A stretch of DNA of 64,000 nt, taken from assembly GCF_024298825.1 (NCBI RefSeq), contig NZ_CP101153.1:1116001-1180000 (forward strand). The letters run 5' to 3'. Position numbers and translations under genes: made by a program. Under the pieces are notes generated by a model, which searched no databases, was not told where the DNA came from, and saw only the letters and a list, made by a program, of their open reading frames with translations. This stretch comes from Haloglomus salinum (lineage in GTDB: Archaea > Halobacteriota > Halobacteria > Halobacteriales > Haloarculaceae). Positions within the stretch are counted from its first letter, which is position 1. Every line of letters starts with the position of its first letter. This document shows, piece by piece, positions 34,974-42,346 of this stretch.

Positions 34974-36614
34974 CTACTCGGTCGATATCGGCGTCGAGGC
35001 TCCGTTGTTCCGGCATTGCTCGGTGTAGAAGCCGAGATCGAACGCCACCGAGTCGCTCTGGACCAGATTCCCGACCTCCGCCGGGAGCTCCCACCGGAAG
35101 CCGAGACACTGCGTCATCTCGGGCATGTAGCAGCTCCGCACCTCCGTGATGCGGTTGGCATCGAGTGGAATCCCGTCCCCGTCCGACAGTTTAGTCAGCG
35201 CCTCCGCGAGCGTCCCCTCGAAGAACGCCTCCTCCGGGAGGAAGAGCAGCGCGACCTGCTGGAACAGCTGTGGGATGGAGTTCGAGTCGGTCAGTTCGAA
35301 CAGGTAGCTCGCGTCGCCGCCGCCCGAGTCGGCGGGGCCCGCCATGGATTCGAGGAGGTCCTGAGCGTCCGCATTGCTCGTCTGATCGCCGATGACGTAC
35401 AGGTCCGTGGCGGGAGCTGGATCGTCGCTACGGGCGTCGTCGGCCGCACCCTCCACGCCATCGAAGTACGACTGCTGGAGCGAGCCGCCGCGGTAGGGCT
35501 CACCGTCGGTGAAGACGACGTTGACCGCCCCCACCCCACGACCGTTATTGTCGAGTTCCTGCTGGGCCTGCTCGATGCCCGGCTCCAGCGCCGTCCCGGT
35601 GCTGATGCCACCGCCGTCGCTCGGGGTCGGGCCGCCGCCGGTGAGGGTGGCGACGGTGTCTCGGAAGTTCCCGAGCGTCGAGCGCAGGTTCGATGGGGTG
35701 TCGAGCCCGAACAGCTGGGTCTGCGGGTGGTCGAGGGTTCCGTCGTCGGGGTCGAAGCCGTCGAAGAACAGCACGCCGACCTCGATGTTCACGTCCCCGC
35801 CGGCGTCGACGAGCGCGTCGAGGAACTGGCGGACCCCCCGCTCGACGAGGTCGATCTTCGTCGTCTCGGACCGCGTGTCACCGCCGACGGTGATTGGGTC
35901 GTCGCTGACGACACCGCCGTACTGGTCGTAGAACATCGATCCGGAGGCGTCGAGGGTGAACATGATATCGGCGTCCTCTCCCCCGCCGAGGCCGTTGTCG
36001 CAGTCCCGGTCGTACCACATTTCGACCTCGATGTTCTCGGCGAGTTCACCCCGGCCGTCCGGGTCGTCCGGGTCGATGTCGCCATCCTCCGAGGATGTCG
36101 GCTCCGGCTCCGTGTAGCCCCGCTCGGAGTTCGAAACCTCCGCGCCCTGCATCCAGATGTAGCCAGGATTGTCACAGAGGTGGAGGCTGAACGTAATCTC
36201 GCCGGAGTCGCCGGGCTTGACGTCGGTCAGCTCCACGAGCGACCCCTGCTCGCCGGCGCCGTCGAAGTCGTAGTCGTCGTCGAACGCCGGCGTGTCGCAG
36301 GTGAGATACTCGACGAGGTTCCGCTCCGTGTACTCGACCGCGTACTCCTCGGTCGGGTGGAGGACCGACTGGCGTCCGTCCCCATCGTGGTCCGGGTGGG
36401 CGTTGACGTACATGGGGTCGCCGGCCCCGTCGTAGGTCTGTTGCCAGTCGACCAGGAGGTCGAGATTGCCGGCCGCGAGCGTGTTGCCGACGAACTCCTC
36501 GGTGTCGCCGAACAGCGCACTCGTGCCGAAGCCCGCGCCGAGGCCGGCCGCGCCGACCGCCCCCAGTGCTCCGAGCACCTTCCGTCGCGTGATGTCGATT
36601 TTACGGTTGCTCAT
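34974..36614 (-). CDS. SipW-dependent protein with von Willebrand factor A domain
   Basis: A 546-residue exported protein. The leader ITRRKVLGALGAVGAAGLG ends with ALFGDTEEF. A camelysin-like beta domain (about 35-210) is interrupted by a vWA domain (about 215-480). This starts with DADIMFTLDASGSM, the MIDAS motif DxSxS that binds a divalent ion, and includes VVFTDGEPYRGG. The TasA-like part resumes with QSDSVAFDLGFYTEQCRNN near the C-terminus. vWA domains hold partners through metal-dependent contacts, so this could be an adhesive or cross-linking subunit. Insertion of one domain inside another is an inference from the motif order. Confidence 0.82.
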   Translation of the reverse strand: MSNRKIDITRRKVLGALGAVGAAGLGAGFGTSALFGDTEEFVGNTLAAGNLDLLVDWQQTYDGAGDPMYVNAHPDHDGDGRQSVLHPTEEYAVEYTERNLVEYLTCDTPAFDDDYDFDGAGEQGSLVELTDVKPGDSGEITFSLHLCDNPGYIWMQGAEVSNSERGYTEPEPTSSEDGDIDPDDPDGRGELAENIEVEMWYDRDCDNGLGGGEDADIMFTLDASGSMFYDQYGGVVSDDPITVGGDTRSETTKIDLVERGVRQFLDALVDAGGDVNIEVGVLFFDGFDPDDGTLDHPQTQLFGLDTPSNLRSTLGNFRDTVATLTGGGPTPSDGGGISTGTALEPGIEQAQQELDNNGRGVGAVNVVFTDGEPYRGGSLQQSYFDGVEGAADDARSDDPAPATDLYVIGDQTSNADAQDLLESMAGPADSGGGDASYLFELTDSNSIPQLFQQVALLFLPEEAFFEGTLAEALTKLSDGDGIPLDANRITEVRSCYMPEMTQCLGFRWELPAEVGNLVQSDSVAFDLGFYTEQCRNNGASTPISTE

Positions 36615-36637
36615 GTCATCGCCCCCTCCGGGCAGGA

Positions 36638-36679
36638 CCCACCGGCGGAGTCGAACCGCCGTGATGCACCAGCATGGGT
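36638..36679. repeat. T-arm-like repeat, copy C
   Basis: A 42-bp element that starts about 28 bp after the stop of the short TasA-like gene and ends about 24 bp before the ATG of the vWA gene. The outer pairing is best here: GACCCA on one side and TGGGTC on the other give six pairs around the 5-bp T-arm-like stem (minus strand). Confidence 0.75.
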
Positions 36680-36706
36680 CGGCCTACCGCCACCTCGAAC
36701 TCGGCG

Positions 36707-37612
36707 CTATGTGCCTCCCCCGGACGGGTCTCCCGGGCTCCCGGACTCGAACGGCCACTCGGCGTCGTCGAGCGGGCTCGGCGGGTCGTTGTTCCGGGCC
36801 TGCTCGGCCTCCCAGCCGAAGTCGAACTGCACGGAGTCGCTCTGGATCTCGTTGCCGACCGTGTCGGGAATCTCGAACCGCGTGTAGTTGGTCACGCAGC
36901 CGACATCCGGGTTCAGGCCGGAGGTGGTCCCGTTCGCGCCACCGATCTTGGTCGGGTCGGTGAAGCCACCCTCTCCGGACTCCAGGTCCCCGTGCCCGTC
37001 TCCTCCCCGGTAGATGATGCCGGTACTCAGGGCGCCGAGGTAGCTCTGCAGGCTCTGTGTCGCGAACTCGACCGTGCCGCCCCCACCGCTTGTCCAGTCA
37101 CCCTCGTAGACGGTGACCTCGACGTTCTGTGCCAGCTCCCCGCTCCCGTCGATGTCGCCGTCCGGGTCGACAGTGGAGTTGTTGGGGTCGTCACCGGCCT
37201 CGGGTTCGGTCACGGAGTTCTCGTCGTTGCTGTCGAGACCGCCCACGCCCTGCACGTAGCCCGCGTTGCCCTCGATACAGACCGCCTGCCTGATGACGAA
37301 CCAGTCGCCGGGCTTCGCGTCGGCGATCGCGAAGCTGACCTCGTCACCGTCGAAGGTGTAGCTCTCACCCGGCTCGATGGAGTTCCCATTCCCCCAGGTC
37401 AGTCCGGCGGCAGCGAACTCGTCGCTGGTCTCGACGAGTTCCAGCTCCACCGTCATGTTCAGCGTCCCCGCGGTGATCGAGTTGTCCTCGAACGATTCCG
37501 TGTCGCTGAACAGGGCACTCGTGCCCAGTCCAGCGCCCGCCCCCGCGGCCCCCACAGTTGCGAGCCCCGCGAGCGCCTTCCGCCGCGTCAGTTGATAGCG
37601 TTCGTCTGTCAT
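36707..37612 (-). CDS. SipW-dependent TasA-like protein
   Basis: A 301-residue exported protein and first gene of the cluster. The leader LTRRKALAGLATVGAAGAG with ALFSDTESF marks a SipW-type signal, and its DNA matches that of the beta-helix gene at about 34757-34855 over nearly 100 bp. The mature part is one camelysin/TasA-like domain with two acidic Asn-rich segments and ends QSDSVQFDFGWEAEQARNND. It has no extra domain, so it is the best candidate for the main fibre subunit. ATG 37612 was chosen; the upstream ATG at 37669 would put a non-hydrophobic tail before the leader. Confidence 0.8.
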   Translation of the reverse strand: MTDERYQLTRRKALAGLATVGAAGAGAGLGTSALFSDTESFEDNSITAGTLNMTVELELVETSDEFAAAGLTWGNGNSIEPGESYTFDGDEVSFAIADAKPGDWFVIRQAVCIEGNAGYVQGVGGLDSNDENSVTEPEAGDDPNNSTVDPDGDIDGSGELAQNVEVTVYEGDWTSGGGGTVEFATQSLQSYLGALSTGIIYRGGDGHGDLESGEGGFTDPTKIGGANGTTSGLNPDVGCVTNYTRFEIPDTVGNEIQSDSVQFDFGWEAEQARNNDPPSPLDDAEWPFESGSPGDPSGGGT

Positions 37613-37981
37613 GGTCTCGGTCCAGGGCCCGTCGGGACGCCCGGACTTGCCCAAGCCACTACCCCCCATCCACTAAGCTAATGGCGCACCCTCGAGGAAA
37701 AACGGGTAGTTCGGCGGCTCTAACCCCAAATTCGAGACCCCATTCGGGTCGTTATCCGACTCGAATCGGTCGTTGAGCGCGCTGAAAGCATCGGTTAATC
37801 GTCCCGTCACACGGGGGAGAGCCCCCCTCCACCGCGAACCGCGGACGGAGCCAAACGTCTGAAAAAATATTCACAAACGACCTCATGATTTATACAGTGT
37901 CAAGCGCACCAGATACTCACTGACTGCCACGGCAGCATCCGGCATCGCCGGTGCCAGCGTCAGACCGAGGGAGGGGGGACG
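37613..37981. promoter_or_regulatory. 369-bp divergent control region of the SipW cluster and its regulator
   Basis: No ORF is supported. Toward the left, a weak TATA-like element (TTAGCTTA on the minus strand, about 37673-37682) could start the SipW cluster. Toward the right, the much clearer gatttatac (about 37887-37895) lies some 90 bp before the ATG at 37982, giving a leader of about 60 nt. Tracts such as gaaaaaatattcac (37861 on) are AT-rich. The size and shared position suggest common regulation of the two units. Confidence 0.5.
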
Positions 37982-38524
37982 ATGAAGGTACTACCGACAT
38001 ACAACAACGGCATCGACAGGGGTGAGGTGCACGAGATACTCCGGAACGACCGGCGTCGCGCGACGGTCGAGGTGCTCCGGGCGAAGCTGGGGTCGGTCTC
38101 GCTGCGGAATCTCTCGGAGGCAATCGCCGAGCGCGAGGCCGGCGAGTCGCCGCCACCGCGCAAGGTCCGGCAGAGCGTCTACAACTCGTTGCACCAGACG
38201 CATCTCCCGAAACTCGACGAGCGGGGCGTCATCGAGTACGACCGGGACCGGAAGACGGTCCAGCTCGAGGAGGGGGCGCGTCACGTGTACGTCCACATGG
38301 AGGTCGTCAACGAGTACGGCATCACGTGGGCGGACTACTACCGCTCGCTGGGCGTGCTCGCGCTGATGACCGTTGTCGCCGCCGGCCTCGGGACGCCGTT
38401 CCTGTCGTCGGTCGAGCCGATGCTCATCGCGAGCGTCTTCCTCGTACTTTTCGCGCTCTCGACGGCCCGCCAGCTGTGGGTCAACCGCTGGCTCTACCTC
38501 CGGGCACTCCTCCCGGACGAGTAG
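37982..38524 (+). CDS. Membrane-anchored winged-helix regulator (DUF7344 type)
   Basis: A 180-residue protein. Residues about 10-100 form a winged helix of the haloarchaeal DUF7344 kind: EVHEILRNDRRRATVEVLR, then LRNLSEAIAEREAG and VYNSLHQTHLPKLDERGVIE, which is the recognition-helix and wing part. Two hydrophobic helices follow (about 125-145 and 150-170). Relatives are often placed next to the surface or pilus genes they control. Here it is divergent from the SipW cluster with a shared control region, so it is the likely regulator. The family name is from memory. Confidence 0.75.
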   Translation: MKVLPTYNNGIDRGEVHEILRNDRRRATVEVLRAKLGSVSLRNLSEAIAEREAGESPPPRKVRQSVYNSLHQTHLPKLDERGVIEYDRDRKTVQLEEGARHVYVHMEVVNEYGITWADYYRSLGVLALMTVVAAGLGTPFLSSVEPMLIASVFLVLFALSTARQLWVNRWLYLRALLPDE

Positions 38525-38550
38525 GGCCCGTCGGGGTGCTGGTCGGTCGC

Positions 38551-39210
38551 TCACCCGTCGCCGAGCAGCGCCCCCATCACCTTCGTCTCCGCGTTCCGGA
38601 GGTGGTGGCCGACGGTCCCCGCCGCGCAGTCGACGGCGGCCGCCACGTCCTCGTAGGTCGCCTCGCGCGGGTTCCGGTAGTAGCCGAGCTCGACGGCGGC
38701 CCGGAGCGTCTCGCGCTCCCGGGGCGTCAGCCGCGCCAGGAGCCGGTCGGACCCCGGCCGGTACTCCCCCGTCCGCTCGACCTGTACCTGGACCCCCGCC
38801 GGGACCGCGTCGATAGCGCCCTGGAGTTCGGCGTCGTCACCCACCAGCGTCAGCACGACCTCGCGCCCGTCGACGAGACGGATGGGCCAGTCGACGACCA
38901 CCGTCCACTCGTCGAGGACGCCGAGGATGGCGGCCGTCATCGCGCTCGGGGTCGTGTTGGCGTACATCAGCTGCCGGCCACTCAGCTCGGTCACCTGCCA
39001 GCTCACCGCCCCGTCGAGGCGGTCGGCCGCGAGCCGCTCGGCCATCGTCCGGTCGCCCGTGTACTCGTACAGCAGCACCGAGGAGCCGTCGGCCAGGAGT
39101 CGCAGGGCGTGAACGGCCCGGATGGAGATATCGTCGGCCTCGGCAGCGGCGCGATGGAACGGGCCGAACCACCCCCGTTCGGGCTGGATACGGACCCGGA
39201 TGGCCCTCAT
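38551..39210 (-). CDS. HTH_10 (bacterio-opsin activator type) regulator
   Basis: A 219-residue protein with an N-terminal sensor-like domain (about 1-150) and a C-terminal HTH_10 domain: LTPRERETLRAAVELGYY, then REATYEDVAAAVDCAAGTV, the signature of the haloarchaeal Bat-type regulators. ATG 39210 (MRAIRVRIQPE) is preferred; a longer start at 39231 is also possible. The target cannot be deduced. It converges with the DUF7344 gene. Confidence 0.85.
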   Translation of the reverse strand: MRAIRVRIQPERGWFGPFHRAAAEADDISIRAVHALRLLADGSSVLLYEYTGDRTMAERLAADRLDGAVSWQVTELSGRQLMYANTTPSAMTAAILGVLDEWTVVVDWPIRLVDGREVVLTLVGDDAELQGAIDAVPAGVQVQVERTGEYRPGSDRLLARLTPRERETLRAAVELGYYRNPREATYEDVAAAVDCAAGTVGHHLRNAETKVMGALLGDG

Positions 39211-39358
39211 ACGCCGCCGCTCATCGTCCATCCGCAAGAAACCCCCGGCGCCAGCCGACATAACTCGGGGCATCGAGCCGGCTGCTGACGGTCGGTGATG
39301 GGGGGCTCACATCTGAGACCGAAACTACTCCCCCGAATGAGTACCGTCAACTGGTGGC

Positions 39359-40537
39359 ATGACAGAAGACCGACCCAGCATCTCGCGGCGCCGCGTACTG
39401 AAGTCGACCGGGGCCGCCACGGCCGGGCTCGCACTCGCCGGGCGTGGGGCGGCCGAGGAGGGCCACGACACCTCGAACTGCCCGGGCTACTACAGCAACG
39501 CCGAGAAGGGCGGCGGCCACCACGGCGGGAGCCAGGACCAGCTCCAGCAGCAGCTCTGTCCGAACCATCCGGACGCGACGACCGGCCCCGGGCACACGAA
39601 CAACCACTCCAACGGCGGGTCGAGCGCCTGTCCGGCGAGTCACGGGCTGGACCCGGAGACCTGCACGGCAGCTGAGTGGCCGGACTGTACGAACTGGCCG
39701 GAGCCGACGAAGGAGATAATCCGGGAGTCACGCGACTCGCTGACGACCAACTTCGACGACGTGGGAACGCTGCTGGCGAAAGGGTACATCCCCTACTTCG
39801 ACGTCGTCCTGCCGGGCGTGAACGGCGGGGTCTCCCACTGGCTCAATCCCGAGTTCATCGACGACGGGACCGTCGACGCCGACCCCGCGAAGCCCGAATC
39901 GATCATCATGGACAACCAGTACTGGCGGCCGCTGGGACCGATGTACATCGCGACGAAGCACGGCGACCGCGTCTGGGCCGACGAGGAGGCCGAGATTCAG
40001 GCGGTTCGCCAGCTCTGGGGCTACGAGAACGAGTGTGGCACCTGCATCCCCTGGCACTCCCACGCCGGGATGCCCGGGCGCTTCGCGTGGTGGTACTACC
40101 GGCAGGTCCACGAGGGCGACTACGCGGGCGGCGAGGCCGAGGACCTCACACTGCCCTGTTACACACCGCCGATGATGCACGCGTGGATCTACCCGACGCC
40201 GCACGGGCCCCACAGCGCCACCTCGGGTGCGCCGCCGCGGCGCCACCGCCCGAGCGAGCCGGGGGTCCCGGGCTACCCCACGCCGGCGGTGCCGGGGCAG
40301 GACCAGCTCTCCTACGAGGCGCTGCCCGACGCGGTGGCCGAAGCCGCGATGCCGGAGCGGCTGGAGCGTGAGCTCCAGGTCATCGCGGCGCTCCCGGACG
40401 AGACCCTGCGGACGGCCACCGTCGCGGAACTCGAGGACATCATGACCGCACGGCTCGGCCCCGTCGGAGATTCGCTGGACGGCCTGGGCGCTGTCGGCAC
40501 GGTGACCGAGGGGCTCGGCGACATCGCCGGGCTGTGA
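39359..40537 (+). CDS. Tat-exported His/Cys-rich protein of unknown function
   Basis: A 392-residue protein with a Tat signal (SRRRVLKSTGAATAG, residues about 9-23) and no later membrane helix, so it is probably secreted. Residues about 35-110 are rich in His, Cys and Gly, with CPGYYSNAEKGGGHHGG, CPNHPD and CTAAEWPDC. A middle domain has YIPYFDVVLPGVNGGVSHW and NPEFIDDGTVDADPAKPE, which resembles a poorly described family of secreted proteins (G-x-HW-x-NP, then D-x-KPE). The text ECGTCIPWHSHAGMPGR could bind metal. Function is unknown; a metal-binding or redox role is a guess. Confidence 0.65.
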   Translation: MTEDRPSISRRRVLKSTGAATAGLALAGRGAAEEGHDTSNCPGYYSNAEKGGGHHGGSQDQLQQQLCPNHPDATTGPGHTNNHSNGGSSACPASHGLDPETCTAAEWPDCTNWPEPTKEIIRESRDSLTTNFDDVGTLLAKGYIPYFDVVLPGVNGGVSHWLNPEFIDDGTVDADPAKPESIIMDNQYWRPLGPMYIATKHGDRVWADEEAEIQAVRQLWGYENECGTCIPWHSHAGMPGRFAWWYYRQVHEGDYAGGEAEDLTLPCYTPPMMHAWIYPTPHGPHSATSGAPPRRHRPSEPGVPGYPTPAVPGQDQLSYEALPDAVAEAAMPERLERELQVIAALPDETLRTATVAELEDIMTARLGPVGDSLDGLGAVGTVTEGLGDIAGL

Positions 40538-40600
40538 ATCCGTCACGCACATCGGACCGACCCCCGCGACTTATCCGTCCCTGTCCCGTGCGTCGGGTGT

Positions 40601-40777
40601 ATGGGCTTTGGCAGCTACGATGAATCCGAACAGGAGAATCAGCAGCAATCCACCGACGACGAGGACGTCGAGGCCGTCAACGTCCACGAACACGACCACG
40701 ACGGCGAGGTCAGCTTCGAGAACGACGCCGGAACCGACGAGCTCCTGGACCGACTCCAGGAGATGAAAGAGGACTGA
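40601..40777 (+). CDS. DUF5786 family micro-protein
   Basis: A 58-residue very acidic protein that opens MGFGSYDESEQENQ, the conserved start of a haloarchaeal family I recall as DUF5786. The middle has VHEHDHDGEVSFEND and the end forms a helix, DELLDRLQEMKED. It has no membrane segment. The gene lies 60 bp after the Tat protein. Its role is unknown; the near-invariant start suggests a conserved interaction. Confidence 0.8.
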   Translation: MGFGSYDESEQENQQQSTDDEDVEAVNVHEHDHDGEVSFENDAGTDELLDRLQEMKED

Positions 40778-40859
40778 ACCGGCACCGGCACTCAAGAAGC
40801 AGCGTATTGTTCGGCGGAACCGGCTCGCTTTTCGACCGGAAAGACGCCCAGCAACGGGG

Positions 40860-42277
40860 ATGACCGACGACGAGCGCGAGCCCCGGACGGACGGGGACTC
40901 GGGGGTAGGAGGGACACGGGAGACGCGGGAGACGAGGAGGACCACCGTCCCCGGTATCGTGGGCTCACCCAGCGGGTCGCCGCGGCCGCCCCCGGCACGG
41001 CGCTCGAACGCCTCCGTGACCGGCTTCCGACCCCGTCGCGAGCGGACGCGTTCCCCATCAGCATCCAGCGCCGGGGGGCCTTCTCCCCGGACCGGCTGCT
41101 CGCGTCGCTGGTCGTCCTCCTCGGGACCGGCGGCATCCTCCTGGCGCTGGGGTACGCCCGCATCCTCGTGCTCCCGCCACCGCTCGGGGAATGGATACTC
41201 TGGGCGGTCTACGTCGGTCTCTGGTCGTTCGTCGGTATCTACGCCGCCGCGACGTGTATCTGGTCGGTCGAGGCGCTCCTGGCCCAGCGCTACGACTCGC
41301 CACCGCTCGTCTACGGCCCCGAGGACGTGCAGGTCCGGGTTCTCACCATCGCCGCCGAGGACGTGGTGCAGGCGACGGTCGATGCGCTCCCCGAGCGGCT
41401 CGACGACCGCCACGTCATCGCCGAGGAACCCATCGATATCGGCGGCGCGACGGTCCACGTCGTCCCCGACGGGTTCGCATGCGAGGCAACCGACAAGGGG
41501 CGGGCACTGGAGTGGGCCCGCCGGAACGTCGCCTGTGACCGCGAGTGGGTCCTCTTCCTCGACGAGGACACCATCGTCACGGAGTTCCCGGGGCTGCCCG
41601 ACGCCGACATCACGCAGTTCCAGGAGTGGCCGATGTACACCGGCTCGCTCGTCACGTACTGGGCCGAGGTGCTCCGGATGGGCTACCAGACCGAGCTACG
41701 GGCGTTCGCCCGGCTCTCGGTCCCGCTGTACGCGTGGGGCGGCGGCATCGCGGTCCGGCAGTCGGTCGAGGACGACGTGACGTGGAACTACGAGACGCTC
41801 ATCGAGGACACGGTCTTCGCGTGGCTCGCGACCGAACGGGGTACGACTACGAGGTGCTGGACACGAAGTTCCGGAACCAGGCACCGCCGTCGCTGGCGGA
41901 GATGGTCTCCCAGCGCCGGCGCTGGATGTCCGGCTCGCTGGCGCGCGAGGACATCCTCCCGTTGCACTACCGGGGGCTGTACGTGCTCCGGAACGTGGCG
42001 TGGGCGTTCTCGCCGCTGTCGCCGTTCCTGGTCGCGTTCGCCGGCCTGCTGCCCGAGACGGTGCCCGGCGTCGGCCTGCTCCGCGCACTCGGGGTCGCTC
42101 ATGCTCCTGTTCACGTTCGTCTGGGTGTGGCGGGGCTGGCGCTACTACGAGGGCCCGTCGCTCCGGACGCTGCCCGTCTTCCTCCTCAACCCCGTCGTCG
42201 TGGCGCTGCACTCGCTCGGCGCGGCGTACGGGCTGGTGAGTCCGGCCGAGGAGTTCCAGGCCACCGAGAAGGAGTAG
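40860..42277 (+). pseudogene. Family 2 membrane glycosyltransferase with three frame changes
   Basis: The parts add up to one GT2 enzyme of the egghead/BRE-3 or cellulose-synthase-like type, with two N-terminal helices, LFLDEDTIVTEFPG (DxD-like site), the ED motif LIEDTVFAW, QRRRW, and C-terminal helices ending FQATEKE. The reading frame changes three times. There is an apparent one-base loss in GGG at 40961-40963 and another in GGGG at 41838-41841, and an apparent one-base gain in GGGG at 42091-42094, after which the C-terminus is in frame. Codon usage and protein sequence stay normal on both sides of each site. Either it is a recent pseudogene, or these are sequencing errors in G runs. Confidence 0.75.
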
Positions 42278-42346
42278 GCCACCCGGATAGGTCACGGGCG
42301 GCCCCGCATCAGGTCACTCGTGGAGTCGGACGCGGCTCTGACGCGC

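Noticed and set aside
33019-36679. Complete tRNA genes at the T-arm-like repeats
   Set aside because: Only the T-arm and part of an outer stem can be formed. There is no D-arm or anticodon arm of proper size, so they are not tRNA genes.
34743-36887. A 714-codon open frame on the plus strand across the vWA gene and repeats
   Set aside because: Antisense of the SipW-type gene. It runs through the T-arm-like repeats and has no domain.
33019-37612. A true integron
   Set aside because: The cassette-like order is present, but there is no integrase and the repeats lack the known attC ends. Only the general analogy is kept.
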